The notes under the pieces: generated by a model
Database searches by the model: none
The model's input: the letters and a program-made list of their open reading frames with translations, nothing else
Told to the model about the DNA's origin: nothing
Translations under genes and position numbers: made by a program
Shown: piece by piece, positions 21,841 through 32,564 of the stretch
How the letters are laid out: each line of letters begins with the position of its first letter
Numbering within the stretch: the first letter of the stretch is position 1
DNA from: Phorcus lineatus
Lineage: Eukaryota > Mollusca > Gastropoda > Trochida > Trochidae
Direction of reading: 5' to 3'
DNA length: 64,000 bases
NCBI GenBank assembly: GCA_921293015.1
Contig: OV121085.1
Location: 25,433,911-25,497,910 of the forward strand

Positions 21841-22269
21841 TATCAATGTTGTTGTATGTCATTTTTATAAATGAAATAAAGACTGATGAACGGATGTTGC
21901 CTTCTGTCATTAATAAATATTTACATAGTGAAATTCGTTTAAATTCCACTTTCAAATTTAGTACAACCCACATGATTGTCATCACAGATTAAGCCCTTTG
22001 TTCTCCAAGTGTGGTCAACCAGAAAAACCCTATGTGCCGCCCGACCTTGTTATTACAAACATCACATGTGTTTTCTTCAAGGTAGGTCGCCGCTGAATAC
22101 ATTTTAGTGCTGAAAACAAGAACATGATCACTTGTTTTTACAGAATATACATATATCATGAGTCAAATATCGTTTTTTAAAATATTGGGTGGCATTTGTC
22201 CTAGGTGGCTTTTGTCCTGGTGGCAATTGTCCGGGTGGGTTATGTCCGGGTGGCATTTGTCCTAGACCC

Positions 22270-22970
22270 GGGCTCAGTTGCCCCTTGGAAACAAGACACT
22301 CACCGTGGGACATATTTTCCAATACCCTGTTCACAAGAAGAGTGAAATGTAAAGGAACTTTGGGGGTCTTGTACATTTGAAATCCGATAACCTATACTTC
22401 TATACATTCAACTTTGTAAATGATGTCTTGAATATAATGCCCTAATTTCGCTCTGTAAAACTTCCATGGGGTTGTTACAGGAAAACAAGATACCTCCTAA
22501 CAATGAACAAAATCCCTTGTACATACCTATATGTAGGTTTCTAATTACTAGGAACACATCTGCGCGTTCATATCCGTCAACATCACTTTTCCTTATGAAA
22601 ATGGCAGCTTGTGATTTATGATACCAGTGCCAAGTATTGTAACTGCGTGCTCTGCGAGTCAAATACTATTTGAAATGTTAGATGAATTGCGCAATAGTCC
22701 TATACAACCTATAAGAAGTAAAAAGAGAATATTTTGATTACGAACACCTTATACGTGGCTTCATAAGACAAGCCAGCGATGAAAGCAGTGATAAAAGGCG
22801 TAAATGTATACTCAGGAGATCGAACATTCAAGTGAACATTGAAACATTATCTTGTCTTGTTTCTGTGTAATTAGAAAACCGGACAAATGAATCACGATAT
22901 TTAAGAAATTATGCAATAATAGCAGTAAATTAAGTACTCTATTTGAAGCTTGTCCTTTGGTGCAGGTTCT
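22270..22970. other. No recognised feature
   Basis: Only short random frames and no clear repeat ends were seen. Confidence 0.5.
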
Positions 22971-22976
22971 CCTTTC

Positions 22977-23089
22977 GCAGAATTGATTATTACAAAATAA
23001 ACCAGCTCATTTAATAGATGTGACAGCAGAATTGATTCTTACAAAAAAAACATGCTCATTTAATGGATGTTACTGCAGAATTTATTATT
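22977..23089 (+). repeat. 53-bp minisatellite, left flank of LINE insertion
   Basis: Two diverged units of the array that continues at 25042-26035 (GCTCATTTAATGGATGT, ACTGCAGAATTGATTATTAC). The array is cut at 23089 by the LINE. Confidence 0.8.
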
Positions 23090-24784
23090 CCATATTTCCC
23101 GACGTTTGGAAAGTGGCTTCAGTTATGCCTATTCATAAGAAAGGAGATTTAAATGAATGTAATAACTATAGACCGGTAGCGCTAACTAGTTGCTTAGGCA
23201 AGGTTTTTGAAAAGTGTGTCTTCAAATATGTTTTTAACTATCTTAGAGATAACAATTTATTAACAAATCTTCAATCTGGATTTATGCCAGGGGATTCACC
23301 CTCAAACCAATTGACATATCTTTATGATTTTATTGCTAAAGAATTAGATAAGGGGAAGGAAATAAGAGCAGTTTTCTGTGACGTAAGCAAGGCGTTCGAT
23401 AAAGTATGGCACAGGGGAATAATCAAAAAATTAAAAGCTTATGGTATTTGCGGCAAACTTCTTTTATGGTTTAAAAGTTATCTCGACAACAGAAGACAGC
23501 ACGTTGTAATCAACGGTTATAGTTCTGAATTAAAACCAGTTACAGCCGGTGTCCCACAAGGTTCTGTGCTTGGACCACTTTTGTTCTTAGTCTATGTTAA
23601 TGATATTGTAGACAACATTGACAGTAATATTCGACTATTTGCTGATGACACCTCACTCTATGTAATTATAGATGATCCGAACGTAGCCGCTCAATGTCTT
23701 GACAATGATTTAGTAACAATATCTGACTGGGCTAAAGCATGGCAAGTGGATTTTAATCCTAACAAAACGGTTTCCATTCAATTTACCCGTAACTTGACTC
23801 AGAATATCAAACCAGCTTTAACGATGGGCAACACCAACATTAATGATGTCAAATCACATAAACATTTAGGAATAACTCTCCAAAATGATTGCATGTGGCA
23901 TTGCCAAATCGAAAACATCATCAAAAAAGTTAGTCCAATGATAAACTGTCTAAGAAGCTTTAAATACCGCCTTAGCAGGAAAACCCTGCAAACAATGAAC
24001 AAATCATTCATATTACCAATCTTCGATTACTCATGTCATGTATGGGATAATTGCACAAAAGAACAATCGCTTCTTCTAGAAAAACTAAACCTGGATGCAA
24101 TAAGAACTATTTGCGGGGCTGTTCGCGGGCACAAGTCACGAGAAATTATATACCGAGACAAATATGTCCTCATTAGAGTGTAGACGCCGTCGACAAAAAT
24201 TATATCTTTTTTATAAAATGGTGAATAAATTAGTTCCGGACTACTTATCAGGTTTAGTTCCAAGAAATGTATCCTCTTTAAGTAGATACAATCTAAGAAA
24301 TAATAATGACCTGCAAAATATAAAATGCAATACAAGTTTGTACTCGAAATCATTTATCCCTGATACGGTAAACATTTGGAACTCTCTCCGCCCAGATATA
24401 GTAAACGCTAATACTCTAGGGGAATTCAAAAATAAACTTAAAGATCAAACTAACACAAAATTCTATGGATCAAGATTTTGTCAAATAATTCACTCTCGTC
24501 TCCGGCTTGGATGTAGCGATTTAAATGGAGATAAATTTACCAGATTTATATCTAATAGCTCTGAATGCCAATGCGGGTATCCTAATGAAGATCCGCTTCT
24601 TTTTTTCTTAATCTGTCCGATTTTCAGTGTCATAAGATCAGATTTATATTTCTTTAAAAAAGGGTTCAATTTGACTTCTATATTATATGGCCATTCAAGC
24701 TCATCTGAACAGGTTAATTTTGAATTATTGAAGTCAGTACATGACTTCATAACACTATCTAAGAGATTTAAGGAATTTATCTGA
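23090..24784 (+). pseudogene. LINE reverse transcriptase and C-terminal domain, frameshifted
   Basis: Non-LTR reverse transcriptase with CNNYRPVALTSC, FCDVSKAFDKVWH (catalytic Asp), GVPQGSVLGPLLF and LFADDTSLY (the catalytic DD pair). The first frame runs to 24183. The C-terminal part continues in another frame at 24164-24784, so a frameshift lies near 24165. The second part includes SRLRLGCSDLNGDKF and the ECQCGYPNEDPLLFFLICP cysteine motif. Missing are the endonuclease and the N-terminal third of the RT, lost by 5' truncation. The methionine at 23020 belongs to the minisatellite, not to the LINE. Confidence 0.85.
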
Positions 24785-25041
24785 CCACAATGTGCCTTGC
24801 CTTGCTTGAATATGTAAAGAATGTGTATAACTATATTTCCAAAATTTCCAAAATTTTTGTATTAATTGTTTAGCATCACTGTTTCAATATTGTACCTGTA
24901 TATTTGATGTGTATTGTTATCTGTCCATGTGAACGTCACTGTTTTATGAATTTTACACATGTTAGGGAGCGGCATTCAAATAAGCATAATTTGCTTGTTT
25001 GCCAATCCCATTTCATTTACGAAATAAAATATGTTTAAACC
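23090..25041 (+). mobile_element. 5'-truncated CR1/Jockey-type LINE inside a minisatellite
   Basis: AATTTATTATT flanks the copy at 23079-23089 and 25042-25052. The insert begins within the reverse transcriptase and ends at the family 3' terminus (GGAGCGGCATTCAAATAAGC, TTTGCCAATCCC, AATATGTTTAAACC). A fuller relative with the same 3' end is at 33415-37737. Both flanks are the same 53-bp minisatellite, so the array existed before the LINE arrived. Confidence 0.85.
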
Positions 25042-26035
25042 AATTTATTATTACAACACAAAAAAACCCAGCTCAATTAATGGATGTAACTGCAGAATTG
25101 ATTATTACAACACAAAAAAACCCAGCTCAATTAATGGATGTAACTGCAGAATTGATTATTACCAAAAAAACCACCCTGCTCATTTAATGGATGTGACTTC
25201 GGAATTGAGTATTACCAAAAAAGCACCCAGCTCATTTAATGGATGTGACTTCGGAATTGAGTATTACAAGAACAGCTCATTTGATGGATATGACTTCACA
25301 ATTGATTATTACAAGAACAGCTCATTTTATAGACTGCAGAATTGATTATTACAAAACCAACTCATTTAATGGATGTCACTGCAGAATTGATTATTACACC
25401 AATACAAACCCGCCTCATTTAATGGATGTCACTGCAGAATTGATTATTACACCAATAAAAACCCAGCTCATTTAATGGATGTCACTGCAGAATTGACTAT
25501 TACACCAATAAAAACCCAGCTCATTTGATGGATATGACTTCAGAATTGATTATTACAAGAACAGCTCATTTTATAGACTGCAGAATTGATTATTACAAAA
25601 CCAACTCATTTAATGGATGTCACTGCAGAATTGATTATTACACCAATACAAACCCGCCTCATTTAATGGATGTCACTGCAGAATTGATTATTACACCAAT
25701 AAAAACCCAGCTCATTTGATGGATATGACTTCAGAATTGATTATTACAAGAACAGCTCATTTTATAGACTGCAGAATTGATTATTACAAAACCAACTCAT
25801 TTAATGGATGTCACTGCAGAATTGATTATTACACAAATAAAAACCCAGCTCATTTAATGGATGTCACTGCAGAATTGATTATTACACCAATAAGAACCCA
25901 GCTCATTTAATGGATGTCACTGCAGAATTGATTATTACACCAATAAAAACCCAGCTCATTTAATGGATGTCACTGCAGAATTGATTATTACACCAATAAA
26001 AACCCAGCTCATTTAATGGATGTCACTGCAGAACA
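25042..26035 (+). repeat. 53-bp minisatellite with 191-bp higher-order repeat
   Basis: The unit is close to CAGCTCATTTAATGGATGTC-ACTGCAGAATTGATTATTAC plus a variable ACACCAATAAAAACC. A block of four differing units repeats every 191 bp (for example 25525, 25716), with variants such as GATGGATATGACTTC and TTTTATAGACTGCAG keeping their order. The chance open frames across it encode the repeat and are not genes. Confidence 0.9.
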
Positions 26036-26543
26036 ATCACAGCAATCTGACCGATCTAACGATACTTACAAGAGGTCTTCCATGACGAGGTGGCCTCGAG
26101 GAGAAAACGATACACATGCAGCTGTTTTAATGTTTTACTTTTATTCTCAATATGCTTCAACCTTCATGAACATGGTTCTGTTATGTTTCAGTATCACGAT
26201 TCTCATTTTGATTGAACTCTTCTATTCGTATCATTAAAAAAGTTAAATTCAGCGATGATTATATAACAATCTTTGGAAACAAAATATTCAAGTATTATAG
26301 TGTATTAGATAGGTAGAAGGTCACTGGAAGGCATTTATAGCTCATCTTCCGTTAAATTTTGGAAAAATTCACCTTTCTTAAAAGTTGGACCTCAAACACC
26401 CAATGCAATTGTTAATGTGAATGTAGACGTTTCCCTCTTTTTGCAAGTACAGAAATCCGTTGTCTTAACTACTGGTTCAAAATAACAACAATGCAGTGTG
26501 ACCATATACCTAAGAAAACTTACGAAATGTTACTTAACCTTGA

Positions 26544-26544
<1 letters not shown>
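26036..26544. other. No recognised feature
   Basis: Unique-looking sequence between the minisatellite and the LINE tail. No supported gene or repeat. Confidence 0.5.
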
Positions 26545-26574
<30 letters not shown>

Positions 26575-26586
26575 AAGAAGAAGAAG
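26545..26586 (+). repeat. (AAG)14 microsatellite, 3' tail of the minus-strand LINE
   Basis: Fourteen AAG triplets. On the minus strand they read (CTT)14 directly after the LINE end ACAAATAAAAACC. The position suggests the array grew from the LINE tail. Confidence 0.85.
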
Positions 26587-26688
26587 GTTTTTATTTGTAT
26601 AAAGGCCATAAGACCCATAGTACAAAATGGTACAGTTATACATTTGAGTTACCATTTTAAGGTGCAGTTTTTTTTGTGGGTTTTTTTT

Positions 26689-27826
26689 TTAACAGGCACT
26701 GTTAACAGGCGCAGAATATACATGGTCAAGGAAACTTACAAAGTTATTGATAATATTTAAGTCAGATGATGTACATATGCTGTGAAGAGAAAAGTAATAT
26801 CCATCGTTAGTTTTCGGAACTAAACGCTGACGCATGTCCTCATAGCGTTTACAAGTATAAACAACATGAATTTCATCTTCAATACTTTTACAGTGTTTAC
26901 ATAACACAATATCGTCGTAACAAGAGGCGATACCTCTTCTAATATATTTAATGCCCAGCGAATGACATCCTGATCTAAATAGTGTAAACAAACGCTTTGA
27001 TCTATTAGCAATATTCAGTAACAAATACTTTTCACAGGTCAACATAGATTTATGCGAGTTATAGAAACACAGCGAAGGAGCATCTAGGGAAGAGTGCCAA
27101 TCTTGCCTTGAGCAATTGTTAATTCTTTCGGTAAACATACATAAGAGCATGTCTATATCACCAACATCTTGTGAAATCCAAGCTATACCAAAGCCAAGGT
27201 GAAATAACAGGTCACTGATATGCCGAGCCCATGTGGGACGTTTCCTGAATTCAATGGATAGTAAAAATTGATACGATTGATATGGATATCGATTTTTATC
27301 CATTCGTAATAACCTTAGCCAGTATTTAATACATTTGACAAAATAAACATTACGTAGTGGTACCCTCCCACATTCCCCATATGCAACAGCATTAGAAGAT
27401 CTATAACTTATCTGGAGCAAATATTTGCAAAACTTTCTATGAACTATTTCAATACTTTCTCTTTCCTTAAAACCCCATATTTCAGCTCCATATATTAGAA
27501 TTGGAACTATCTTTTTATCAAAAATATGAAAACCTTCATTCAGTAACATATCATATTTTCGACTAAATGATTTAATAGGCCAAAGTGCCTTAGTAGCTTG
27601 GTCTGATAACGTTTTACATGCTCTTATCCAAACCAATTTGGGAGTTATCACAAGTCCTAAATATTTATAGAAATTGACAGTTTCCATTCGGGTACCATTA
27701 TAAAACCATTTTTTCATGTCTTGATAAAGGTCCACCCATTTTAAACACAATTATTTTACTTTTGTCAATATTGATGTCCATGCCCCATTTATGAGAGTAC
27801 ATATACAAGGCGTCAAGACGACGCTG
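26689..27826 (-). pseudogene. LINE ORF2, C-terminal half
   Basis: The minus frame at 27750-26689 encodes the region after the RT catalytic core: VPILIYGAEIWGFKE, typical of many LINEs, a long connector, then CKHCKSIEDEIHVVYTCKRY, a C-x2-C-x8-H-x4-C motif. A frameshift near 27751 separates it from the preceding 27 codons (27826-27752), which continue from 31248. The clade is not certain; the GVRQGCVLSP motif upstream differs from the LINEs at 23 and 36 kb, so this is another family. Confidence 0.75.
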
Positions 27827-28159
27827 TAATCTATGGAAGAGGATGTGTGCCAAAAATGAAATCCTATAAACTCGTAATTCGCAAGTTGTAACATGTTGTT
27901 CTCAACCATGCAATTCTCGAAAAGACAAGTCCAAGTCTGCAAACCTAACATTTCATTCCTGTAAAACTCAACTTTCTGTTCTCAACTTTACAAAGTTCAA
28001 ATGTAATTCTAGAAATGTTAAGTCGAAATTCATTTTTGTATTTCAAATACGAGGGATATACACATTTAGCAATGCTACAAATTACGTTTTACAATTGGTG
28101 AATGAAAAATGAAGAGTTGTAAAATCACCCTTTGGAAACAGACTTTTGCATCTGGAGTT

Positions 28160-28381
28160 TTACATGAGTTGCATGGTTATGATTGCAATGTTCCGAAATA
28201 CATCTGTACACGATTTCGCATTGACCATATTTGGAAGTTTAACGAAGTCTGTCGATGATTTCCGAAGATGATCGGTATTTGACAACAACGAGACCTCCCT
28301 GATCCAAGCTCCATGCAACGCTTTGCAAGCTTTCCGGATAGTGTTGAGCTGAGTCCGCCACAATGCGCGGAGCTTGGGCAT
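28160..28381 (-). CDS. 73-codon open frame in left arm of the long TIR
   Basis: Begins MPKLRAL and ends NIAIITMQLM. It is identical to the frame in the right arm at 69 of 73 positions (differences at residues 8, 9, 20 and 44). No domain is recognised. It may be a chance frame preserved by arm-to-arm conversion. A second overlapping frame on the same strand (28177-28392) argues for caution. Confidence 0.25.
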   Translation of the reverse strand: MPKLRALWRTQLNTIRKACKALHGAWIREVSLLSNTDHLRKSSTDFVKLPNMVNAKSCTDVFRNIAIITMQLM

Positions 28382-28415
28382 GCGACCTTCACCTTTTGTT
28401 AAAGTTCTTAGTCAA

Positions 28416-30656
28416 TTATTGATCTAGATAATTTGTTTCTACTGTTTTCGTAAGGGTTACACGAGGTTTATCTCACGAAAGAATATTATGAACTTTAATT
28501 CTGGGTTAGACTTTACTGGACACTAAATCTTTGCACAACTTACTGCATCGAGATGATTCACTATAAAAAAATATCGTTTTAGATATTTAGGTTGGGTTTA
28601 AAAAAACTCACCAAATTACGGTGACTGGATTTAGAATAATGAAACAACGGCATACTTGTCTCGCAAAGACAAATAGCGGTAGAAAAAATATATCTATATT
28701 GTACACCCACGTTACCCTTAAAACACGGGCATGTTATTCTTTCAAATTAATAGTTAGAAAAATAACTACGCAACGTAAAGTAAGGGGAAAGTTCCAAAAT
28801 CATTGAAAAGAATATTTTTTTCTTTTGTTAGTCTTTCATTCGGTCGTTTAACCAATAAATATTATTTCGTTAAAAGAAACATTTATTTAATACCGTTTAA
28901 AGTCATGTTTTAAAGCTATGAACGTTCTAAACCAGACGTTTTTTTAACAGTTTGAACAAATTTAATTGAAGAACATGTCAAAATCAAATGACTGGCATTT
29001 CATGTGACATGTTATTTTTAACTCTCCGCCCGATCAACAGTTATTATAGGGTCTTCTTATAAGCGAACGGTCTATCAATTTTTGCCTGGTCTGGCAGGCC
29101 GCCAGCGAACATCAGGTCATTGTTCGATACACAGGCTATTTTGCCTATTTTTAAGTCGAAAAGCTCTTGCAAATTCAGATATCAGATACAATTTAAATCA
29201 AAATACCTTTGTTATCATCAAGATGTTAAAATTCTAACAATTATTTGAAATACAAGATATTACATTTCCATACGTATAACTTAGAGGTGTACAACTTAGA
29301 TTTCTCGCATCAAGACAAGTGGCACAGCAACAAAAACACGACTATTGTATCGTAATTGATAGTTAATTATCGATTCACGTAGTGTATATCTTGAATTTTA
29401 TCCAGTGTGTTTCAGGCCCGTAGGGTAAATAACAACTTTTTTGCTCTTTATTTCAATGTTTGTGTGAAAAATAGAATATCATAAGTTTCATGCGCCATCT
29501 GACAAAAGGCACTAATGACTTTGTGAGTGACGTGAACATTAACTGCCTGTATTTGGCCTCTACGACGTTGTAAGCGGGAGTTTTTCTTAAATAAACAATC
29601 TGTCATTACCTATAAAGTATAATCGTTATTATCATCCAAAACTCTGTTCCACAGGAGATATCGCTTGTGGAAGATCAAGCGATATCTCCTAGGAGATATA
29701 TTTTTGGCAGTAGATTTTGAACAATGCCCCTCTGACGACAAGTATATGACATCACAGTTGTTTTACATCATCAAGTAATGACATCACAATGCTATGACGT
29801 CATAAATACTACGACGTCACAATGCTATGACATCACCGCACTTGGAGTCTTAGGGCAGCAGGATGTTCAGTAATGTTCATTTGTCAATCAAATGTAATGA
29901 AAAATGATTTTGGATGATAAATAGAATCTCACCCTCGTGTCTTCTGATATCAAAAGACACTTGGATGAGATTCTCTATTTCTACCCCCCCCCCCCCTCCC
30001 AAAATCGAGATAGCAATTTAAATCCCTAATTTCAGCCCCCCCCACACTCTCGAAATTGGTGCTACGGGCCTGTGTATAATTACAAATCTTACCAACTGTG
30101 TTCATCAACTGAAGGTATTATTACGCAAGTGCGGCTTGAGGAGTACATGAAAATCAAACTTCACATCAGTTAATTAATGTAAACCATTATTCTCCTAGTG
30201 ATAAATCATAATTAGGTGATGTCATAAAATAATAATCATTTAAAATTGATTGCCAAGACGACACAAAAGTATGGTGTTGAAAGATTGTCTACAAAGTAAT
30301 CATGCTTTTCCAAATGCGTCGGAAACGCTCATATTCCATTGTTATACCAATTACTAAACAATAAACATGTACTTTGAAAAAATGATACTTTTCAGTTTTG
30401 TAAAAAAACTTTATGCTACGAAATTTATTAAGTAATTTGAACTATTGAAATCGGCCCTCGAAAAGTTAATATGCGTTGACTACGTCACAACCGAAAAGAG
30501 TTCGGAAATTTTCTTACAATAAACACGGGTATATTTTAGAGAATGACGTATTCACGAAATTTTTTGGGGATAACGGTCAGATAAGAATTAATTGCAAATG
30601 ATATTTGTTCTATTACAATTGTTGCTATTTGCCTTAGGGGTCCAAAAACACCGTAC
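28416..30656 (+). repeat. Old dispersed repeat, copy 2 (core of the long-TIR element)
   Basis: Aligns with 500-1650, 7888-7988 and 8843-9015 in the same orientation, and is free of the three large insertions found there. It serves as the empty-site reference for them. It carries its own insert at 29413-30072, absent from copy 1. Confidence 0.7.
29413..30072. mobile_element. 660-bp element with CAGGCCCGTAG ends
   Basis: CAGGCCCGTAG at 29413 and its perfect inverse at 30062-30072 bound a segment missing from the paralogous repeat near 1250. The interior holds hairpins: GGAGATATCGCTTG with its inverse (about 29655-29688), and a 50-bp palindrome centred near 29950 on TGATATCA. It also holds alternating TGACATCA/TGACGTCA sites (29747-29836) and a C12 run. 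The target duplication is not evident. Confidence 0.65.
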
Positions 30657-30691
30657 GCGAGTTACCGAGAACTTTTACAAAAGGTGACGGC

Positions 30692-30913
30692 ATGCCCAAG
30701 CTCCGCGCATTGAGGTGGACTCAACTCAACACTATCCGGAAAGCTTGCACAGCGTTGCATGGAGCTTGGATCAGGGAGGTCTCGTTGTTGTCAAATACCG
30801 ATCATCTTCGGAAATCATCGGCAGACTTCGTTAAACTTCCAAATATGGTCAATGCGAAATCGTGTACAGATGTATTTCGGAACATTGCAATCATAACCAT
30901 GCAACTCATGTAA
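30692..30913 (+). CDS. 73-codon open frame in right arm of the long TIR
   Basis: Mirror of the frame at 28160-28381, with four substitutions and no stop or indel. It starts just inside the arm and is oriented outward. The function is unknown. Confidence 0.25.
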   Translation: MPKLRALRWTQLNTIRKACTALHGAWIREVSLLSNTDHLRKSSADFVKLPNMVNAKSCTDVFRNIAIITMQLM

Positions 30914-31247
30914 AACTCCAGATGCAAAAGTCTGTTTCCAAAGGGTGATTTTACAACTCTTCATTTTTCATTCACCAATTGTAAAACGTAATTTGTAGCA
31001 TTGCTAAATGTGTATATCCCTCGTATTTGAAATACAAAAATGAGTTTCGACTTTAACATTTCTAAAATTACATTTAAACTTTGTAAAGTTGAGAACAGAA
31101 AGTTGAGTTTTACATGAATGAAATGTTAAGTTTGCAGACTTGGACTTGTCTTTTCGAGAATTGCATGGTTGAGAACAACATGTTACAACTTGCGAATTAC
31201 GAGTTTACAGGATTTCATTTTTGGCACACATCCCCTTCCATAGTAAT

Positions 31248-32226
31248 CTAACAACAGTGTCAGCAACCAACGCCAAATCATCTGCAAATAACAGAGCAAT
31301 AATATTCAACATTTTTTCGGAGATAAATATACCATCATCAAACTCATTTTGTAAAGATACTGCAAGCTCATTAATGAATAATGAGAATAGTACCGGGCTA
31401 AGGACGCAGCCTTGCCGAACCCCACAGGTACTATCGAAATATTCAGTTAATTTCTTACCATACTCATATGTTACCGTGGTTTTAACATTATTGTACATAT
31501 TCTTAATCACCTTAAAGAAGTTACCATGAATTCCATTTTGTAAAAGAACATACAGTAATTTAAACCGGTTCACCATATCGAAGGCCTTCCGAAAATCTAT
31601 GAATGCAATATATACTTTTCCATTTTTACGTGTTAAATATTTTTGAATAATTGTCTGGAGAATAAAAATACTGTCAACAGTAGAATGATCTTTTTTAAAT
31701 CCACCTTGGTATTCTCCAATTATCTCATGAAGCTCCAAAAAGTATTCCAATCTTTTGTTTTAAAACTGAGACAAAAAGCTTACTCATGACATTTAGTAGA
31801 GAGATCCCCCTGTAATTATTCGGGTCTGACCTACTCCCTTTCTTATGCAATGGAATAATAATACCAGTAGACCATGAATTTGGCCAACAACCGAATGACA
31901 GTATCTTATTGAACAGTAACACTAAATATGGAACTAATACATGTTCAGAATATTTGAAAAACTCTGCAGGAATACCGCCATCGCCCGGGATTTGTTACAT
32001 TTGAGATGTCGGATAGCATTGATTACATCTTGATCAGTAAAGTCACAAGACAAAATGTCTACATCATTACGACATTCAACGCAAGTGGAAAAGTCATGAT
32101 TATCAATATAAGATTTCGCCTCATCTGAAAAGTTGCCATCATCAGGCAGTGTTGGATTTAACAAGTCCTTAAAGTATTCGGCCCACGTGGAGGGCGTTAC
32201 ACTTTCCTTAACCTTGATAACTGTGG
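31248..32226 (-). pseudogene. LINE ORF2, reverse transcriptase half
   Basis: On the minus strand: SVTPSTWAEYFKDLLNPT, then DPNNYRGISLLNVMSKLF, YQGGFKKDHSTVDSI, YIAFIDFRKAFD (catalytic Asp), GVRQGCVLSPVLFSLFINEL and LLFADDLALVADT (catalytic DD). Frameshifts separate the pieces ending near 31934 and 31740, so the copy is dead. The frame runs into the transposon at 31243, where the last codons visible belong to the TIR. Confidence 0.8.
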
Positions 32227-32229
32227 CTA

Positions 32230-32530
32230 TGATACCTGGGCTTCAAAAATACGTTTTCTTCTATTTTCACATGGAATTTGGAATTGCTTGGTTGTCACAA
32301 ACTATTGGGGATCATGTAAGTTTCATCGATATCTTTAAAACCCGTTTAGTTGACTCTTTAAAACAAAACTGGAAATCTGATTTAGACAATAGCACACGTT
32401 ATGACTTGTATAGAGAATTCAAAACCTTATTAAACCCTGAAAAATATCTTATCGAGATTGTAGAAAAATATCTTGTTGAATTAAGAGCGAGACTACTAAG
32501 GTGGAGAGAAGATTGGAGAGGGATATTGGT
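32230..32530 (+). pseudogene. Oppositely oriented LINE fragment, C-terminal connector
   Basis: The plus frame FGIAWLSQTIGDHVSFIDIF...LNPEKYLIEIVEKYL resembles LGFGIAWISQDVGDIDMLL...LTCEKYLLLNIANRS in the minus-strand LINE (about 27010-27190). It is therefore a second, diverged copy of that region, head-to-head with the main LINE. Confidence 0.6.
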
Positions 32531-32564
32531 GAAAAATGATGTTTTCCAGATTTAAAGCACGTTT

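Larger units (their letters stand above)
20337..22262. mobile_element. 1.9-kb TIR element with GGACAAATGCCACC repeats
   Basis: The left end (20337-20412) and right end (22186-22262) are inverted copies over about 75 bp. Each is built of the unit GGACAAATGCCACC and variants (GGACATAACCCACC, GGACAATTGCCACC) repeated four to five times. The flanking duplication is not evident. The interior holds a LINE ORF1 fragment on the minus strand and a possible MULE-related fragment on the plus strand. Confidence 0.65.
27831..31243. mobile_element. 3.4-kb element with about 580-bp terminal inverted repeats
   Basis: The arms 27831-28411 and 30660-31243 are inverted copies with only scattered differences. 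The ends are CTATGGAAG/CTTCCATAG and TAAT flanks the element at 27827-27830 and 31244-31247. Excision restores the LINE frame. Each arm carries a 73-codon open frame. The core (28416-30656) is related to the old repeat at 500-9015 and itself contains a 660-bp insert. No transposase was recognised. A 4-bp TAAT duplication fits no superfamily I can name safely. Confidence 0.8.
26587..32226 (-). mobile_element. Minus-strand LINE interrupted by a 3.4-kb TIR element
   Basis: The pieces 31248-32226 and 26587-27826 are parts of one non-LTR retrotransposon separated by the element at 27831-31243. Joining across the TAAT duplication restores the frame V-V-R-L-Q-R-R-L-D-A just after the FADD motif. The 5' part of the LINE is missing beyond 32226, where a fragment of the same family in the opposite orientation begins. 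The 3' end carries an AATAAA-like signal and the CTT tail. Confidence 0.8.

Noticed and set aside
22128..22380. Glycine/proline-rich frames that look collagen-like
   Set aside because: They are translations of the tandem GGACAA-TGCCACC modules in a transposon end.
25031..25910. Several overlapping frames of 60-100 codons
   Set aside because: All are reads of the 53-bp minisatellite.
31221..31529. 102-codon plus-strand frame
   Set aside because: Antisense shadow of the LINE reverse transcriptase on the minus strand.
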